This document shows, piece by piece, positions 16,940-25,310 of a stretch of 64,000 nt of DNA. Origin of the DNA: Intrasporangium_A sp039812505 (GTDB lineage: Bacteria; Actinomycetota; Actinomycetes; Actinomycetales; Dermatophilaceae); the NCBI RefSeq assembly GCF_039812505.1, contig NZ_JBDIAQ010000004.1, positions 10,865 to 74,864 of the forward strand, in the 5' to 3' direction. Made by a program: the position numbers and the translations under genes. How positions within the stretch are numbered: the first letter of the stretch is position 1; every line of letters begins with the position of its first letter. Below the pieces are notes generated by a model that worked only from the letters and a program-made list of their open reading frames with translations, was not told the DNA's origin and made no database searches.

Positions 16940-18457
16940 TCAGCCCCGGCGCAGCAGCGCGAAGAACATCGCGTCGGTGCCGTGCAGGTGCGGCCAGAGC
17001 TGGACGAACGGGCCGTCGCCGAGCCGCTCCAACCGCCTGCCCGCGGCATCGGTGAACAGACCGCGCGCGTCGAGCACCTCGACGTCGGCCCGCTTGCGGG
17101 TGACGTCCCGGACCACGAAGCGTGTCTCGTTCAGGTGTGGCGAGCACGTCGCGTAGCCGACCAGCCCACCGGGTGCGGTCGCCGCGATGGCCGAGGCGAG
17201 CAGCTCGCGCTGCAGGCCGGCGAGCGTCGTGACGTCTCCGGGCCGGCGGCGCCAGCGCGCCTCGGGGCGACGGCGCAGGGCACCGAGGCCGGTGCACGGT
17301 GCGTCGACGAGGACCCTGCTGTATGCCGCTGGGCCGGCCTGCCCCAGCTCTCGCCCGTCGAGCCGGCTGAGCTCGACCGTCGTGCCGACCTGCTCGGCCC
17401 GGGCCATCGCCGCCCCAAGGGTGTGCCGCACGAGCTCGGAGCGGTGGGCGCTGACCTCGTTGGCCACGAACGGGATTCGTCGCTCGACGGCGATGGCGGC
17501 GAGTAGCCCGGCCTTGCCGCCCGGTCCGGCGCACAGGTCCAGCCACCGCTCGCGCTCGGTTGCCGCACCGGTCATCTCGGCCCGGGCCAGGGCGAGGGCC
17601 ACGAGCTGGGAGCCCTCGTCCTGCACGGCGGCGCGGCCCTCGCGGACCGCCGGGATCGCGCCGGGGTCGCCCCCGGGCAGCACGGCTCCGTGGGGGCTCG
17701 TGACCGACGGCGTCGCGCCGGCCTCGACGAGCTCGTCGACCGTGGCCAGGCCGGGTCGGGCCACCAGGCAGACCCGGGCCGGGGTGTTGTCGGCCTCCAG
17801 CAGCGCGGCGAGCTGCTCGTCGGCGGTGTCGGGCGTGGCCGCGCCGTGGCCGATCAACGCGGCGCGCAGGGCGCCGACCACCCACGCCGGGTGGGAGCTG
17901 CGCAGGGCCAGGGCGTCGCGGGGCTCGCGACCGGCGGTGACCAGCTGCACCCAGTCGTCCAGCGAGTGCTCGCTGACCCGGCGCATCACGGCGTTGACGA
18001 AACCGGCCGCACCGGCACCGTTGACCTGGCGCGCCAGGGCGACGGTCTCGTCGACGGCGGCATGCGTGGGCACGCGCATCGCGAGCAGCTGGTGGATGCC
18101 CAGTCGGAGGGTGTCGAGGACGCGCGGGTCGACCCGCTCGACGGGACGGTCCGCCGCGACGGCGACGACGGCGTCGTACAGGCCGCGCATCCGGGTGGCG
18201 CCGTAGACGAGCTCGGTCGTGAAGCCGGCGTCCCGGCCGTGGAGCCTCTTCTCGCGAACCAGCCCGGGCACGACGAGGTTGGCGTAACCGCCGGCGGCGA
18301 TCTCGCGCATCGCGGTGTACGCCGTCAGGCGCGCGGGATCGGTGCGGCGGGCCCGCTCGGAGGGCCGCTGGCCCGACCGGTGCCGGGCCGACCTCTCCCG
18401 GGCAGGCGGCCGCTGTCGGGACCCCCGGCGCCGCTCGCCCGCACCGCCCTCACTCAT
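16940..18457 (-). CDS. rsmB: 16S rRNA (cytosine-967-C5)-methyltransferase RsmB
   Basis: 505 residues. An N-terminal NusB-like RNA-binding domain (about 45-180) follows a basic, disordered leader, then the Fmu/NOL1 SAM-dependent methyltransferase domain. The SAM loop is LDLCAGPGGKAG. The two catalytic cysteines are in DAPCTGLG (about C385) and TCSPH (about C437). It methylates C967 of 16S rRNA. ATG 18457 overlaps the fmt stop by 8 bp; the def-fmt-rsmB order is a common translation operon. Confidence 0.95.
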   Translation of the reverse strand: MSEGGAGERRRGSRQRPPARERSARHRSGQRPSERARRTDPARLTAYTAMREIAAGGYANLVVPGLVREKRLHGRDAGFTTELVYGATRMRGLYDAVVAVAADRPVERVDPRVLDTLRLGIHQLLAMRVPTHAAVDETVALARQVNGAGAAGFVNAVMRRVSEHSLDDWVQLVTAGREPRDALALRSSHPAWVVGALRAALIGHGAATPDTADEQLAALLEADNTPARVCLVARPGLATVDELVEAGATPSVTSPHGAVLPGGDPGAIPAVREGRAAVQDEGSQLVALALARAEMTGAATERERWLDLCAGPGGKAGLLAAIAVERRIPFVANEVSAHRSELVRHTLGAAMARAEQVGTTVELSRLDGRELGQAGPAAYSRVLVDAPCTGLGALRRRPEARWRRRPGDVTTLAGLQRELLASAIAATAPGGLVGYATCSPHLNETRFVVRDVTRKRADVEVLDARGLFTDAAGRRLERLGDGPFVQLWPHLHGTDAMFFALLRRG

Positions 18458-19397
18458 CGCCCAGCCGCTCCCCCGCCTCGATCCGGGACCCGCGGGCCCA
18501 GTCGACGGCCGGCATGGGGCGCCTGCCCTGCGCCTGCACCGTGCCGAGGCGGACCACCCCGGCCCCGGTGCCGACGAGGACCTTGCGCTTGGTCACGACC
18601 AGCTCTCCCGGCGCCGGTGGCCCGGCCGCGGGGCCGTCGCCGGGCTCCACGGGCGTCAGCGGCCCGACCCGCAGGCGCTCGCCACGGAAGGTGGTCCACG
18701 CCCCCGGGGTGGGGGTGCAGCCGCGGACCTGGCGGTCGACCGCGAAGGCTGGACGGTCCCAGCGGACGCGCGCGTCCTCTGCCCGGATCTTCGGCGCCAG
18801 TGAGACGCCTTCTCCCGGTTGCGGTTTCGGCACGAGGGCACCGGACTCGATCCCGTCGACGGTGGCCACGAGCAGAGCGGCGCCCGCCGTGGCGAGCCGG
18901 CCCAGCAGATCGCCGGCGGTGTCGCCCGGCCGGACGGGCTCGGTCAGCACCCCGTAGACGGGGCCGGTGTCCAGGCCACGCTCGAGGCGGAAGGTGCTCG
19001 CCCCGGTCAGCTCGTCGCCGGCGATGATGGCGTGCTGGACGGGGGCGGCGCCGCGCCAGGCCGGCAGGATCGAGAAGTGCAGGTTGACCCAGCCGTGGAC
19101 TGGTATGTCGAGGGCGGCGGGGCCGACGAGGTTGCCGTAGGCGACGACGGCGACCAGGTCCGGCCCGATACGGGCCAGCTCGGCCAGGAACGCGGGATCC
19201 TCGACCGAGGCCGGGGTCAGCACCGGGAGCCCGAGCTGCTCGGCGCGCCGCCGGACCGGTGACGCCTCGAGCCGGCGCCCGCGACCCGCCGGCGCGTCGG
19301 GCCGGGTCAGCACCGCGACGACCTCGTGTGCGGACCCGACGAGGGCCTCGAGGCTCGGCAGGGCGGCCTCGGGGGTACCGGCGAAGACGACCCTCAC
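18450..19397 (-). CDS. fmt: methionyl-tRNA formyltransferase
   Basis: 315 residues, the normal length. The N-terminal Rossmann-like formyltransferase domain contains the SLHPSLLP-equivalent NLHFSILPAWRGAAPVQ and HAIIAGDELTG; the C-terminal OB-like domain completes it. It formylates Met-tRNA(fMet) for initiation. GTG start 19397 lies 1 bp after the def stop. Coupled downstream to rsmB. Confidence 0.96.
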   Translation of the reverse strand: MRVVFAGTPEAALPSLEALVGSAHEVVAVLTRPDAPAGRGRRLEASPVRRRAEQLGLPVLTPASVEDPAFLAELARIGPDLVAVVAYGNLVGPAALDIPVHGWVNLHFSILPAWRGAAPVQHAIIAGDELTGASTFRLERGLDTGPVYGVLTEPVRPGDTAGDLLGRLATAGAALLVATVDGIESGALVPKPQPGEGVSLAPKIRAEDARVRWDRPAFAVDRQVRGCTPTPGAWTTFRGERLRVGPLTPVEPGDGPAAGPPAPGELVVTKRKVLVGTGAGVVRLGTVQAQGRRPMPAVDWARGSRIEAGERLGDE

Positions 19398-19398
19398 G

Positions 19399-19944
19399 TC
19401 ACATTCCCAGCCCGAAGGTCGAGTGCGGGCTGACCTTGACGGTGGGTGCCGGCGCTCCGGCCCACTGCGCCTCGCGGATCTCGCGCATCGCGAGGCGGCG
19501 GGTCTCGCGGTCGAGCCGGTCGATGAACAGCACCCCGTCGAGGTGGTCGGTCTCGTGCTGGACGCACCGGGCGAGCAGCTCGGTGCCCTCGAGGAAGACC
19601 GGCTCCCCCCACATGTTCTGGCCCCGGGCCACCACGCTGAGGGCGCGCTTCGTGTCGTAGCGCAGGCCGGGGAAGCTGAGGCAGCCCTCCGGCCCGTCCT
19701 GCTCCTCGGTGGACAGGTCGAGCACGGGGTTGACCAGGTGTCCGAGGATGTCGTCGACCCAGTAGGTGAAGACCCGCAGCGAGACCCCCAGCTGCGGCGC
19801 CGCGAGACCCACCCCGGGAGCGTCGAGCATGGTGTCCTGCAGGTCGGCCACGAGCGTGCGCAGCTCCTTGTCGAAGTCGACCACCTCGGTCGCAGGGGTG
19901 CGCAGCACCGGATCGCCGAACAGGCGGATCTCCTTGATCGACAC
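19399..19944 (-). CDS. def: peptide deformylase
   Basis: 181-residue metalloenzyme removing the N-formyl group from nascent proteins. All three motifs are present: GVGLAAPQ, EGCLSFPG (metal Cys) and QHETDHLDG (metal His pair and catalytic Glu). The GTG start at 19944, with AAGGA 9 nt upstream, gives the standard N terminus MSIKEIRLFGDPVL. First gene of def-fmt-rsmB. Confidence 0.96.
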   Translation of the reverse strand: MSIKEIRLFGDPVLRTPATEVVDFDKELRTLVADLQDTMLDAPGVGLAAPQLGVSLRVFTYWVDDILGHLVNPVLDLSTEEQDGPEGCLSFPGLRYDTKRALSVVARGQNMWGEPVFLEGTELLARCVQHETDHLDGVLFIDRLDRETRRLAMREIREAQWAGAPAPTVKVSPHSTFGLGM

Positions 19945-19977
19945 GCAGGCAGTCCTTGTCCGTGGGTGGCGGGGCGC

Positions 19978-20002
19978 GCGAGCCGCCTGGCCCGCGGCTC
20001 GC
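19978..20002 (-). terminator. hairpin after the MFS gene
   Basis: Perfect 9-bp stem GCGAGCCGC/GCGGCTCGC with a 7-base loop, 7 bp past the MFS stop codon. No T-run follows, as is usual in high-GC actinobacteria. A possible -10 (TAGACT, 20007-20012) for def overlaps the MFS stop, so the hairpin could instead lie in the def leader. Confidence 0.55.
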
Positions 20003-20009
20003 CGCCAGT

Positions 20010-21263
20010 CTAGATCGCGCCGGCACCGACGCTCTCGGGCTCGTCGACCCGGTGTCGCAGCCCGCGCACCGCCGGGGAGGCGAGCGCGAGGAGGGAGACG
20101 GCGGCATACACCAGGGCGCTGACCAGCAGGAGCATCTCGTGGTCGAGGGCGGCCGCGAGCCCCCCGTAGAGGAAGGTGCCGACCGGGATCGCGACGAACG
20201 AGCCGAGCGCGTCGTAGCTCGACACCCGGGACAGCACGGCGACGGGCACGTGCTCGTGCAGTGCGGTGCTCCAGCCGACCCCGAACAGCTCGATGGCCGC
20301 GCCGCCGACGAAGAACGCGAGCGCGAGCGGGAGGACCGCGGGAGCCAGGCCGAGCATGGCGAGCGGCACCGCGACGACGGCGGTCGCGACCATCCCGGCG
20401 CGCAGCGGACGCGTGAGGCGCAGCCGCATCAGCACGAGCGTCATCAGCACGGTGCCGGCCGCCTCGGCGGACAGCACGGCCCCCCAGCCGGCCTCGCCGA
20501 TCGCGGGGGTCGTGGTGGCCACGAGCGGGCCCATGACGCCGATGACACCGACGTGGATGGCGTTGGTGACGCCGAAGGTGAGCACGATCACCCAGAGCCA
20601 CTGCCGGGAGGTGAACTCGCGCCACCCGTCGCGCAGCTCGCGGATCATCGAGCTTCGCTGGCGTCCGGGCTCCTCCCGGCGCAGCCGGACCCGGGCCAGG
20701 GCGAGCACCGCGACCAGGTAGGTGAGCGCGTCGGCGGCCAGCGCCCAGCCGGGTCCGACCCCGACGACGAGCAGCCCGGCGACGGCGGGCCCGACGATGC
20801 CGAGGCTGCTGCGGCTGAAGGACAGCAGCGCGTTCGCCTGCTGCAGCCGTGGCCGGTCGACCACGAGCGGGACGATGCCCGTCATCGCGGGCATGGTGAA
20901 GGCCGAGACCGCGCCGTTGAGGCCCTCGATGACCGTGATCTGCGCCAGCGTCGCGTGCCCGGAGATGATCAGTGCCGCGGCAGTCGCCTGGGTCGCACAG
21001 GTGAGCAGGTGGGCGACCTGCAGGACCGCGATCCGCGAGAACCGGTCGGAGACGACGCCGCCGAGCAGCAGGCAGGCGATCATCGCGATGGTGCGCACGC
21101 CGAGCACCTGGCCGAGCGCCAGCGCGGACCGGTCGATGTGCAGCACCGCGAAGGCGAGCGCGACCGGGGCCATGGCCGAGCCCGCCATCGAGACGCTGCG
21201 GGCGACGAAGAACCAGGCGAACCGGCGGTCGGCCAGGACCCCGAGGGAGGCGGTGGGTCTCAT
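20010..21263 (-). CDS. MFS transporter
   Basis: 417 residues with about twelve hydrophobic segments and the cytoplasmic loop-2 motif GGVVSDRFSR. It is an efflux-type major facilitator permease of the cytoplasmic membrane; the substrate cannot be read from sequence. ATG 21263 overlaps the stop of the ArsR-family gene by 4 bp, so regulator and pump form one operon and the ArsR protein probably controls the pump. Ends with TAG. Confidence 0.88.
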   Translation of the reverse strand: MRPTASLGVLADRRFAWFFVARSVSMAGSAMAPVALAFAVLHIDRSALALGQVLGVRTIAMIACLLLGGVVSDRFSRIAVLQVAHLLTCATQATAAALIISGHATLAQITVIEGLNGAVSAFTMPAMTGIVPLVVDRPRLQQANALLSFSRSSLGIVGPAVAGLLVVGVGPGWALAADALTYLVAVLALARVRLRREEPGRQRSSMIRELRDGWREFTSRQWLWVIVLTFGVTNAIHVGVIGVMGPLVATTTPAIGEAGWGAVLSAEAAGTVLMTLVLMRLRLTRPLRAGMVATAVVAVPLAMLGLAPAVLPLALAFFVGGAAIELFGVGWSTALHEHVPVAVLSRVSSYDALGSFVAIPVGTFLYGGLAAALDHEMLLLVSALVYAAVSLLALASPAVRGLRHRVDEPESVGAGAI

Positions 21264-21802
21264 CGGGTCCCCCTGCTGCCGGGCTGCATCGGGAAGGCGG
21301 CGACGGACAGGTTCGCCCGCACCGTGCCGGTGGTCCGCGGCGGCTGGGCCTGCTCGTGGACGAGCCGGCTGGCCCGCTCGAGCAGCTCGAACGCCTCCAG
21401 CCAGACCTCGGGCCGCAGCCACAGGTCGGCGTCGGTGAACAGCTGTGGCCCCGGCTCCCGGTCGGCGTACCGGGCGGGGATCGCCGCCGCGAGCGTCGAC
21501 ACGTAGGCCTGCCGGTCGGCCTCGCTCGCGACTCCCGCCTGAGCGTCGACCGCGCTGTCCCACAGGTGGCGGTACTTCTTCGCGCGGCCGCCCCGGACCT
21601 GCTCCTCACCGGCGACGACCAGCAGTCCGGCGTCGAGCAGGAAGCGCAGGTGGTACGACGCGTTCGCCTGGGTGATCCCCAGCTCGCGGGCCACCTCGGC
21701 GGCGCTCAGCTGAGCACCGGTCAGCAGCGAGAGCATCTGCAGCCGCAGCGGGTGCGCGGTGGCCCGGAGCAGGTTCCGCCGGTGCTCATCCTCCAAAGAC
21801 AT
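21260..21802 (-). CDS. ArsR-family winged-helix regulator
   Basis: 180 residues. The N-terminal 80 residues form a winged helix (AEVARELGITQANASYHLRFLLDAGLL) typical of ArsR/HTH_20 repressors, without the metal-binding CVC motif. The long C-terminal part is of unknown fold. ATG 21802 lies 7 nt from a -10 box, so the mRNA probably starts at the AUG. Frames reaching further upstream run through the promoter and are rejected. It likely represses itself and the MFS gene through the palindrome at 21801-21842. Confidence 0.88.
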   Translation of the reverse strand: MSLEDEHRRNLLRATAHPLRLQMLSLLTGAQLSAAEVARELGITQANASYHLRFLLDAGLLVVAGEEQVRGGRAKKYRHLWDSAVDAQAGVASEADRQAYVSTLAAAIPARYADREPGPQLFTDADLWLRPEVWLEAFELLERASRLVHEQAQPPRTTGTVRANLSVAAFPMQPGSRGTR

Positions 21803-21842
21803 GTTTGACAGTATGCCGCCCACTCGACGAGGCGTCAAACAT
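21801..21842 (-). promoter_or_regulatory. leaderless promoter inside a palindromic operator (ArsR/MFS operon)
   Basis: ATGTTTGAC (21801-21809) and GTCAAACAT (21834-21842) are perfect inverted arms with centres 33 bp apart. On the minus strand TTGACG (21833-21838), a 17-bp spacer and CATACT (21810-21815) form the promoter. One arm covers the -35 and the other the transcription start and start codon. Confidence 0.65.
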
Positions 21843-21903
21843 CTCTTTGGGGGTGATGGGATCCGTGCGGTCCGACGGGCACGCCGGTCGACCCGGCAGG
21901 CCC

Positions 21904-21933
21904 CCACCCGGCGGGCCCCGGCGGGCCGGGTGG
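21904..21933 (-). terminator. hairpin after the saccharopine dehydrogenase-like gene
   Basis: 9-bp stem CCACCCGGC/GCCGGGTGG with a 12-base loop, one base past the stop codon of the upstream minus-strand gene. Probable terminator isolating it from the ArsR promoter. Confidence 0.55.
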
Positions 21934-21934
21934 C

Positions 21935-23197
21935 TCAGTCGGCCAGGCGGTCGACCTGGATGGTGAACCCGCAGCGCCGCAGCCGGTCGACGAGGGGCCC
22001 GCCCATCGCGGTCGCCGGCGTCAGGACTCCGGCACGGTCCGGCAGTCCCGCGTCCAGGGCCAGGCACAGCGCGCTCTGGCCCAGCATGACGGCGGTCCCG
22101 TCGTAGCCGGGGTCGAGGGGCGCGGCGAAGGTCGTGCGGTAGCGCGCGCCGGTCGTGGTGGTGGCCCGGATCTCCATCCGGAAGTGCCCGGCTGCCCGCC
22201 GCGCGGCACCCGGACCGCTGCCGGGCCTGGGCAGGACGCGGTCCAGGACCGCATCGGGTCCATGGGACAGGCCGGCCAGCGCCACCCCGAGCCCGACCGC
22301 CAGGCCCGTCGCCAGCAGCGGGGCCGCCGGGCCCGAGCCGAAGTCGACGACCTCCCGGTAACGGAGGTCCCGGCCGTAGGACCAGTCGGTGAGGGTGTTG
22401 GACAGCCGCACGATCCTGGTGTTGAACGGAGCCATCACGAAGGGGCCGGCCCACCGCCCGGTCGCCGGGTCGCGCCGCACCGGCAGGAGCCGGTGCAGCG
22501 TGCCTGCGAACCCGCGGGCACGTCGCTCGCCGCGGGCCGGCTCCTCGCCCCGTCGAGGGCTCAGGCCGTACGGGTCCTCGATGGTCCGCCGGGCCGCCGG
22601 GTCGGACCGTGCGGTGACCGCCTGCGCCCGTCCGGACGCGATCGTGCCCCCGGACAGCCCCCCGCGCAGGGACCGGACCGCCAGGACGGTGTCGGTCAGG
22701 GTCCCGGCCCCGTCGGCGGCGGCGCGCTGCGCCGTGACGAGCACCCCGAGGTCGGACGGGATCGAGTCGAAGCCGCACGCGTGCACGATGCGGGCACCGG
22801 TGCGCGCGGCCCGGGCCGCGACGTGGTCGAGCGACCACCGGACGAAGAGCACCTCGCCGGTCAGGTCGGCGTAGTGGGTGCCCGTCTCGGCGCAGGCGGC
22901 GACGACGTCACGGCCGTGGACGGCATACGGCCCGACGGTCGACACGAGCACCCGGGTACGGGCCGCGAGCGCCCGCAGGCCGGCGGGGTCCTCCGCGTCC
23001 ACCGTGACCAGCGGCCAGGCAGCGGCCGCTCGGCCGAGACCGGCGCGCACCGCCTCGAGCCCGGCCGGGCTCCGGCCCGCGAGCGCGATCCTGGGGCCCG
23101 TCCCGTCGGCCCGGGCCTGGTGGGAAAGGTGCCCGGCGGTGATCGCGCCGACGAACCCGGTGGCGCCGAACAGCACGATGTCGAACTCCCGCGTCAT
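21935..23197 (-). CDS. saccharopine dehydrogenase-like NAD(P)-binding protein
   Basis: 420 residues. The N-terminal Rossmann motif VLFGATGFVGAI binds NAD(P). The sequence ACGFDSIPSDLGV is a hallmark of the mycobacterial branch that includes trans-acting enoyl reductases used with polyketide synthases, rather than true lysine-pathway saccharopine dehydrogenase. No lipid synthase is nearby, so the partner is unknown. It stands alone, with its own hairpin terminator; its start lies 28 bp from the priA stop. Confidence 0.8.
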   Translation of the reverse strand: MTREFDIVLFGATGFVGAITAGHLSHQARADGTGPRIALAGRSPAGLEAVRAGLGRAAAAWPLVTVDAEDPAGLRALAARTRVLVSTVGPYAVHGRDVVAACAETGTHYADLTGEVLFVRWSLDHVAARAARTGARIVHACGFDSIPSDLGVLVTAQRAAADGAGTLTDTVLAVRSLRGGLSGGTIASGRAQAVTARSDPAARRTIEDPYGLSPRRGEEPARGERRARGFAGTLHRLLPVRRDPATGRWAGPFVMAPFNTRIVRLSNTLTDWSYGRDLRYREVVDFGSGPAAPLLATGLAVGLGVALAGLSHGPDAVLDRVLPRPGSGPGAARRAAGHFRMEIRATTTTGARYRTTFAAPLDPGYDGTAVMLGQSALCLALDAGLPDRAGVLTPATAMGGPLVDRLRRCGFTIQVDRLAD

Positions 23198-23225
23198 GCG
23201 CCCATCGTGCCGTAGCGGGCGCCGG

Positions 23226-25277
23226 CTACCAGTCGACGGGGTCGAGGCGCACGCTGACCGTGTCGGACTCCTTGCGCGCGGACCGAAGGCCCCGCAGCGC
23301 GACGAGGGCCCGAGCCAGCTCCGCCGTTCCGGTCAGGGGCGCACGCACGAGCGCGTGCCACTCGTCGCCCGCCCCCTCGTTCGAGGCCCGGGACACCGGG
23401 CGGGCGGGCATCGGCCCGAGCAGCTGCGCCCCGGCGGGGAGCTCGAGCTGGCCCAGCGCCTCGCCCAGGGCCCGCCGGGTGCCCGACAGGCGGGCCATCC
23501 GGACGGCCGGGGGCAGGCCGAGCTCGCGACGGTCGGCCAGCTCCCGGGCCGCGAGCCAACCGGGGTCCCACCGGACGAGGGCCTCGACCGCCGGCAGGGT
23601 CACGCCCTCGGGAACGCCGCACAGCACGACGGTCCGGCCAGGTCGGACCTGCGCCGCCGCCGCCGCCCAGCGCCGGAACGACTCGGTCGCGGCATCGAGG
23701 ACCGGCAGGTCCAGGCTCGCCCAGGCGTCCAGCAGCAGCACCGCGGCATATCCCGCGCGGGCGACCGGCTCGGCGCCCGGGGTCGCGATGACCAGGGCCG
23801 GCTGGTCGGGCACCGTGTCGAGGACCTCGCCCGACCCCGACGTGGCCACGGGCGCGCCGGGGAAGGCCCGGCCGATCTCCTCGGCGGTGCGGCGCGCCCC
23901 CGTGACGCTCGACCGGACCCGCCCGGACCCGCACTCGCGACACTCGAACCGGCCCGACGGCAGGGCCCGGCCGCACCATCGGCAGGCCGGTGGCTGCCCC
24001 GGGCCGCCGACCGCCACGGGGCCGTGGCAGCGCGCGCACCGCACCGGGGTGCGACACTCGGCGCACGTCAGCGCCGGCAGGTAGCCGCGGCGCGGCACCT
24101 GGACCAGCACCGGTCCGTCCCGCAGCGCGTCCTTGGCGACCCGCCAGGCGTGTGAGGGCAGGTGCGCCCGGGTCGCCGCGCCGTCGTCCTGCTGGTCGCG
24201 GCCCTCGCCGGCGACGGCGACCCGCGGGGTGGCCGCCCGCACGACGGCCGGGGCGGCCGTGACGGCGACCAGCCCGCCCGCCTCGATGCGGGCCTGGGTC
24301 GGCAGGCTGCGGGCGAAGCCACCGGCCAGCAGCGCGGCGCCGGTCTGGCGGGCCCGCAGCTGCAGCACGACGCCGACGTGGTGGTAGGGCGCCCGCGGCT
24401 CCACGAGCAGGTCGTCGCCGTCGTCCCACCAGGCGACCAGCCCGAGGCGGCGCACCGGTGCGAAGGCGGCCGCCCGGGTGCCGATGACGACCGGCACGTG
24501 CCCCCGCAGCGCCTTCAGCCATGCCGTGTAGCGGGCCTGCGGTCCCTGGTCGGCGGTGAGCCTGACGTGCCGGCCCGGGCCGAGGACCTCGGCGACCGCG
24601 GCATCCAGGCGCACGACGTCGCGGTGGTCGGGCACGACGAGCACGGCTCCGCGGTCACCGGCCACGGCCGCGGCGGCGGCCCACGCGAGGGCGTGCGGCC
24701 AGTCCTGCCCGTCGAGGCGGCCCGGCAGCGCGGTCCAGGCCGCGGCCGGCCCCTCCCCCGTGGCCACCCGGCGCAACCAGGCCGGACCGGCCGGGTATGC
24801 CGCCCACGGCCCCGGTCCCGGCTCACCGGCGGCGTCCTGCCGCTCCCCGGGCGGCCGGGGCGGCGGGTCGGCCGGGAGGGCGCGCTCGGCGGCGGCATGC
24901 CGCTTGGGGATGGCCAGGCGCAGCACGTCGCGCAACGTGCCGGCGTACCGGTCGGCGACGGCCCGGCACAGCGCGAGCAGCTCCGGGGTCAGCACCGGCT
25001 CCGGGCTGACCACCCGGCGCAACGGCGCCAGGCGGCCACCGTGCGTCGGCTCGACGCGGCGCGCGACGACGAACCCGTCCAGGTCACGCCCCGCGAAGCG
25101 CACCCGGACCCGGACGCCGGGCCGGGCCGACCCGAGCAGGTCCGGCGGGACGAGGTACTCGAAGACCCGGTCGAGGTGGGCGAGCGGCGTGTCGACCACG
25201 ACGGCCGCCACGGGCCGGTCCGCACCGCCGTCGGCCGGCGCGACCTGCCGCCGCTCGTCCTGCTCCAGCTCGCCCAC
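23226..25277 (-). CDS. priA: primosome assembly protein PriA, ATPase-degenerate
   Basis: 683 residues. The N-terminal DNA-binding domain and the C-terminal zinc cluster are recognisable: four CxxC pairs between about residues 403 and 447 (CAEC, CARC, CRWC, CREC). The helicase part has no Walker A GxGKT, and the DEAH position reads WWDDGDD (near 282). This loss is known in actinobacterial PriA. It would act as a structural primosome loader at stalled forks, not as a helicase. It lies 33 bp downstream of metK. Confidence 0.9.
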   Translation of the reverse strand: MGELEQDERRQVAPADGGADRPVAAVVVDTPLAHLDRVFEYLVPPDLLGSARPGVRVRVRFAGRDLDGFVVARRVEPTHGGRLAPLRRVVSPEPVLTPELLALCRAVADRYAGTLRDVLRLAIPKRHAAAERALPADPPPRPPGERQDAAGEPGPGPWAAYPAGPAWLRRVATGEGPAAAWTALPGRLDGQDWPHALAWAAAAAVAGDRGAVLVVPDHRDVVRLDAAVAEVLGPGRHVRLTADQGPQARYTAWLKALRGHVPVVIGTRAAAFAPVRRLGLVAWWDDGDDLLVEPRAPYHHVGVVLQLRARQTGAALLAGGFARSLPTQARIEAGGLVAVTAAPAVVRAATPRVAVAGEGRDQQDDGAATRAHLPSHAWRVAKDALRDGPVLVQVPRRGYLPALTCAECRTPVRCARCHGPVAVGGPGQPPACRWCGRALPSGRFECRECGSGRVRSSVTGARRTAEEIGRAFPGAPVATSGSGEVLDTVPDQPALVIATPGAEPVARAGYAAVLLLDAWASLDLPVLDAATESFRRWAAAAAQVRPGRTVVLCGVPEGVTLPAVEALVRWDPGWLAARELADRRELGLPPAVRMARLSGTRRALGEALGQLELPAGAQLLGPMPARPVSRASNEGAGDEWHALVRAPLTGTAELARALVALRGLRSARKESDTVSVRLDPVDW

Positions 25278-25310
25278 GCGAGGAAACCTAGCCCCGCCCG
25301 CGGACAGCCC

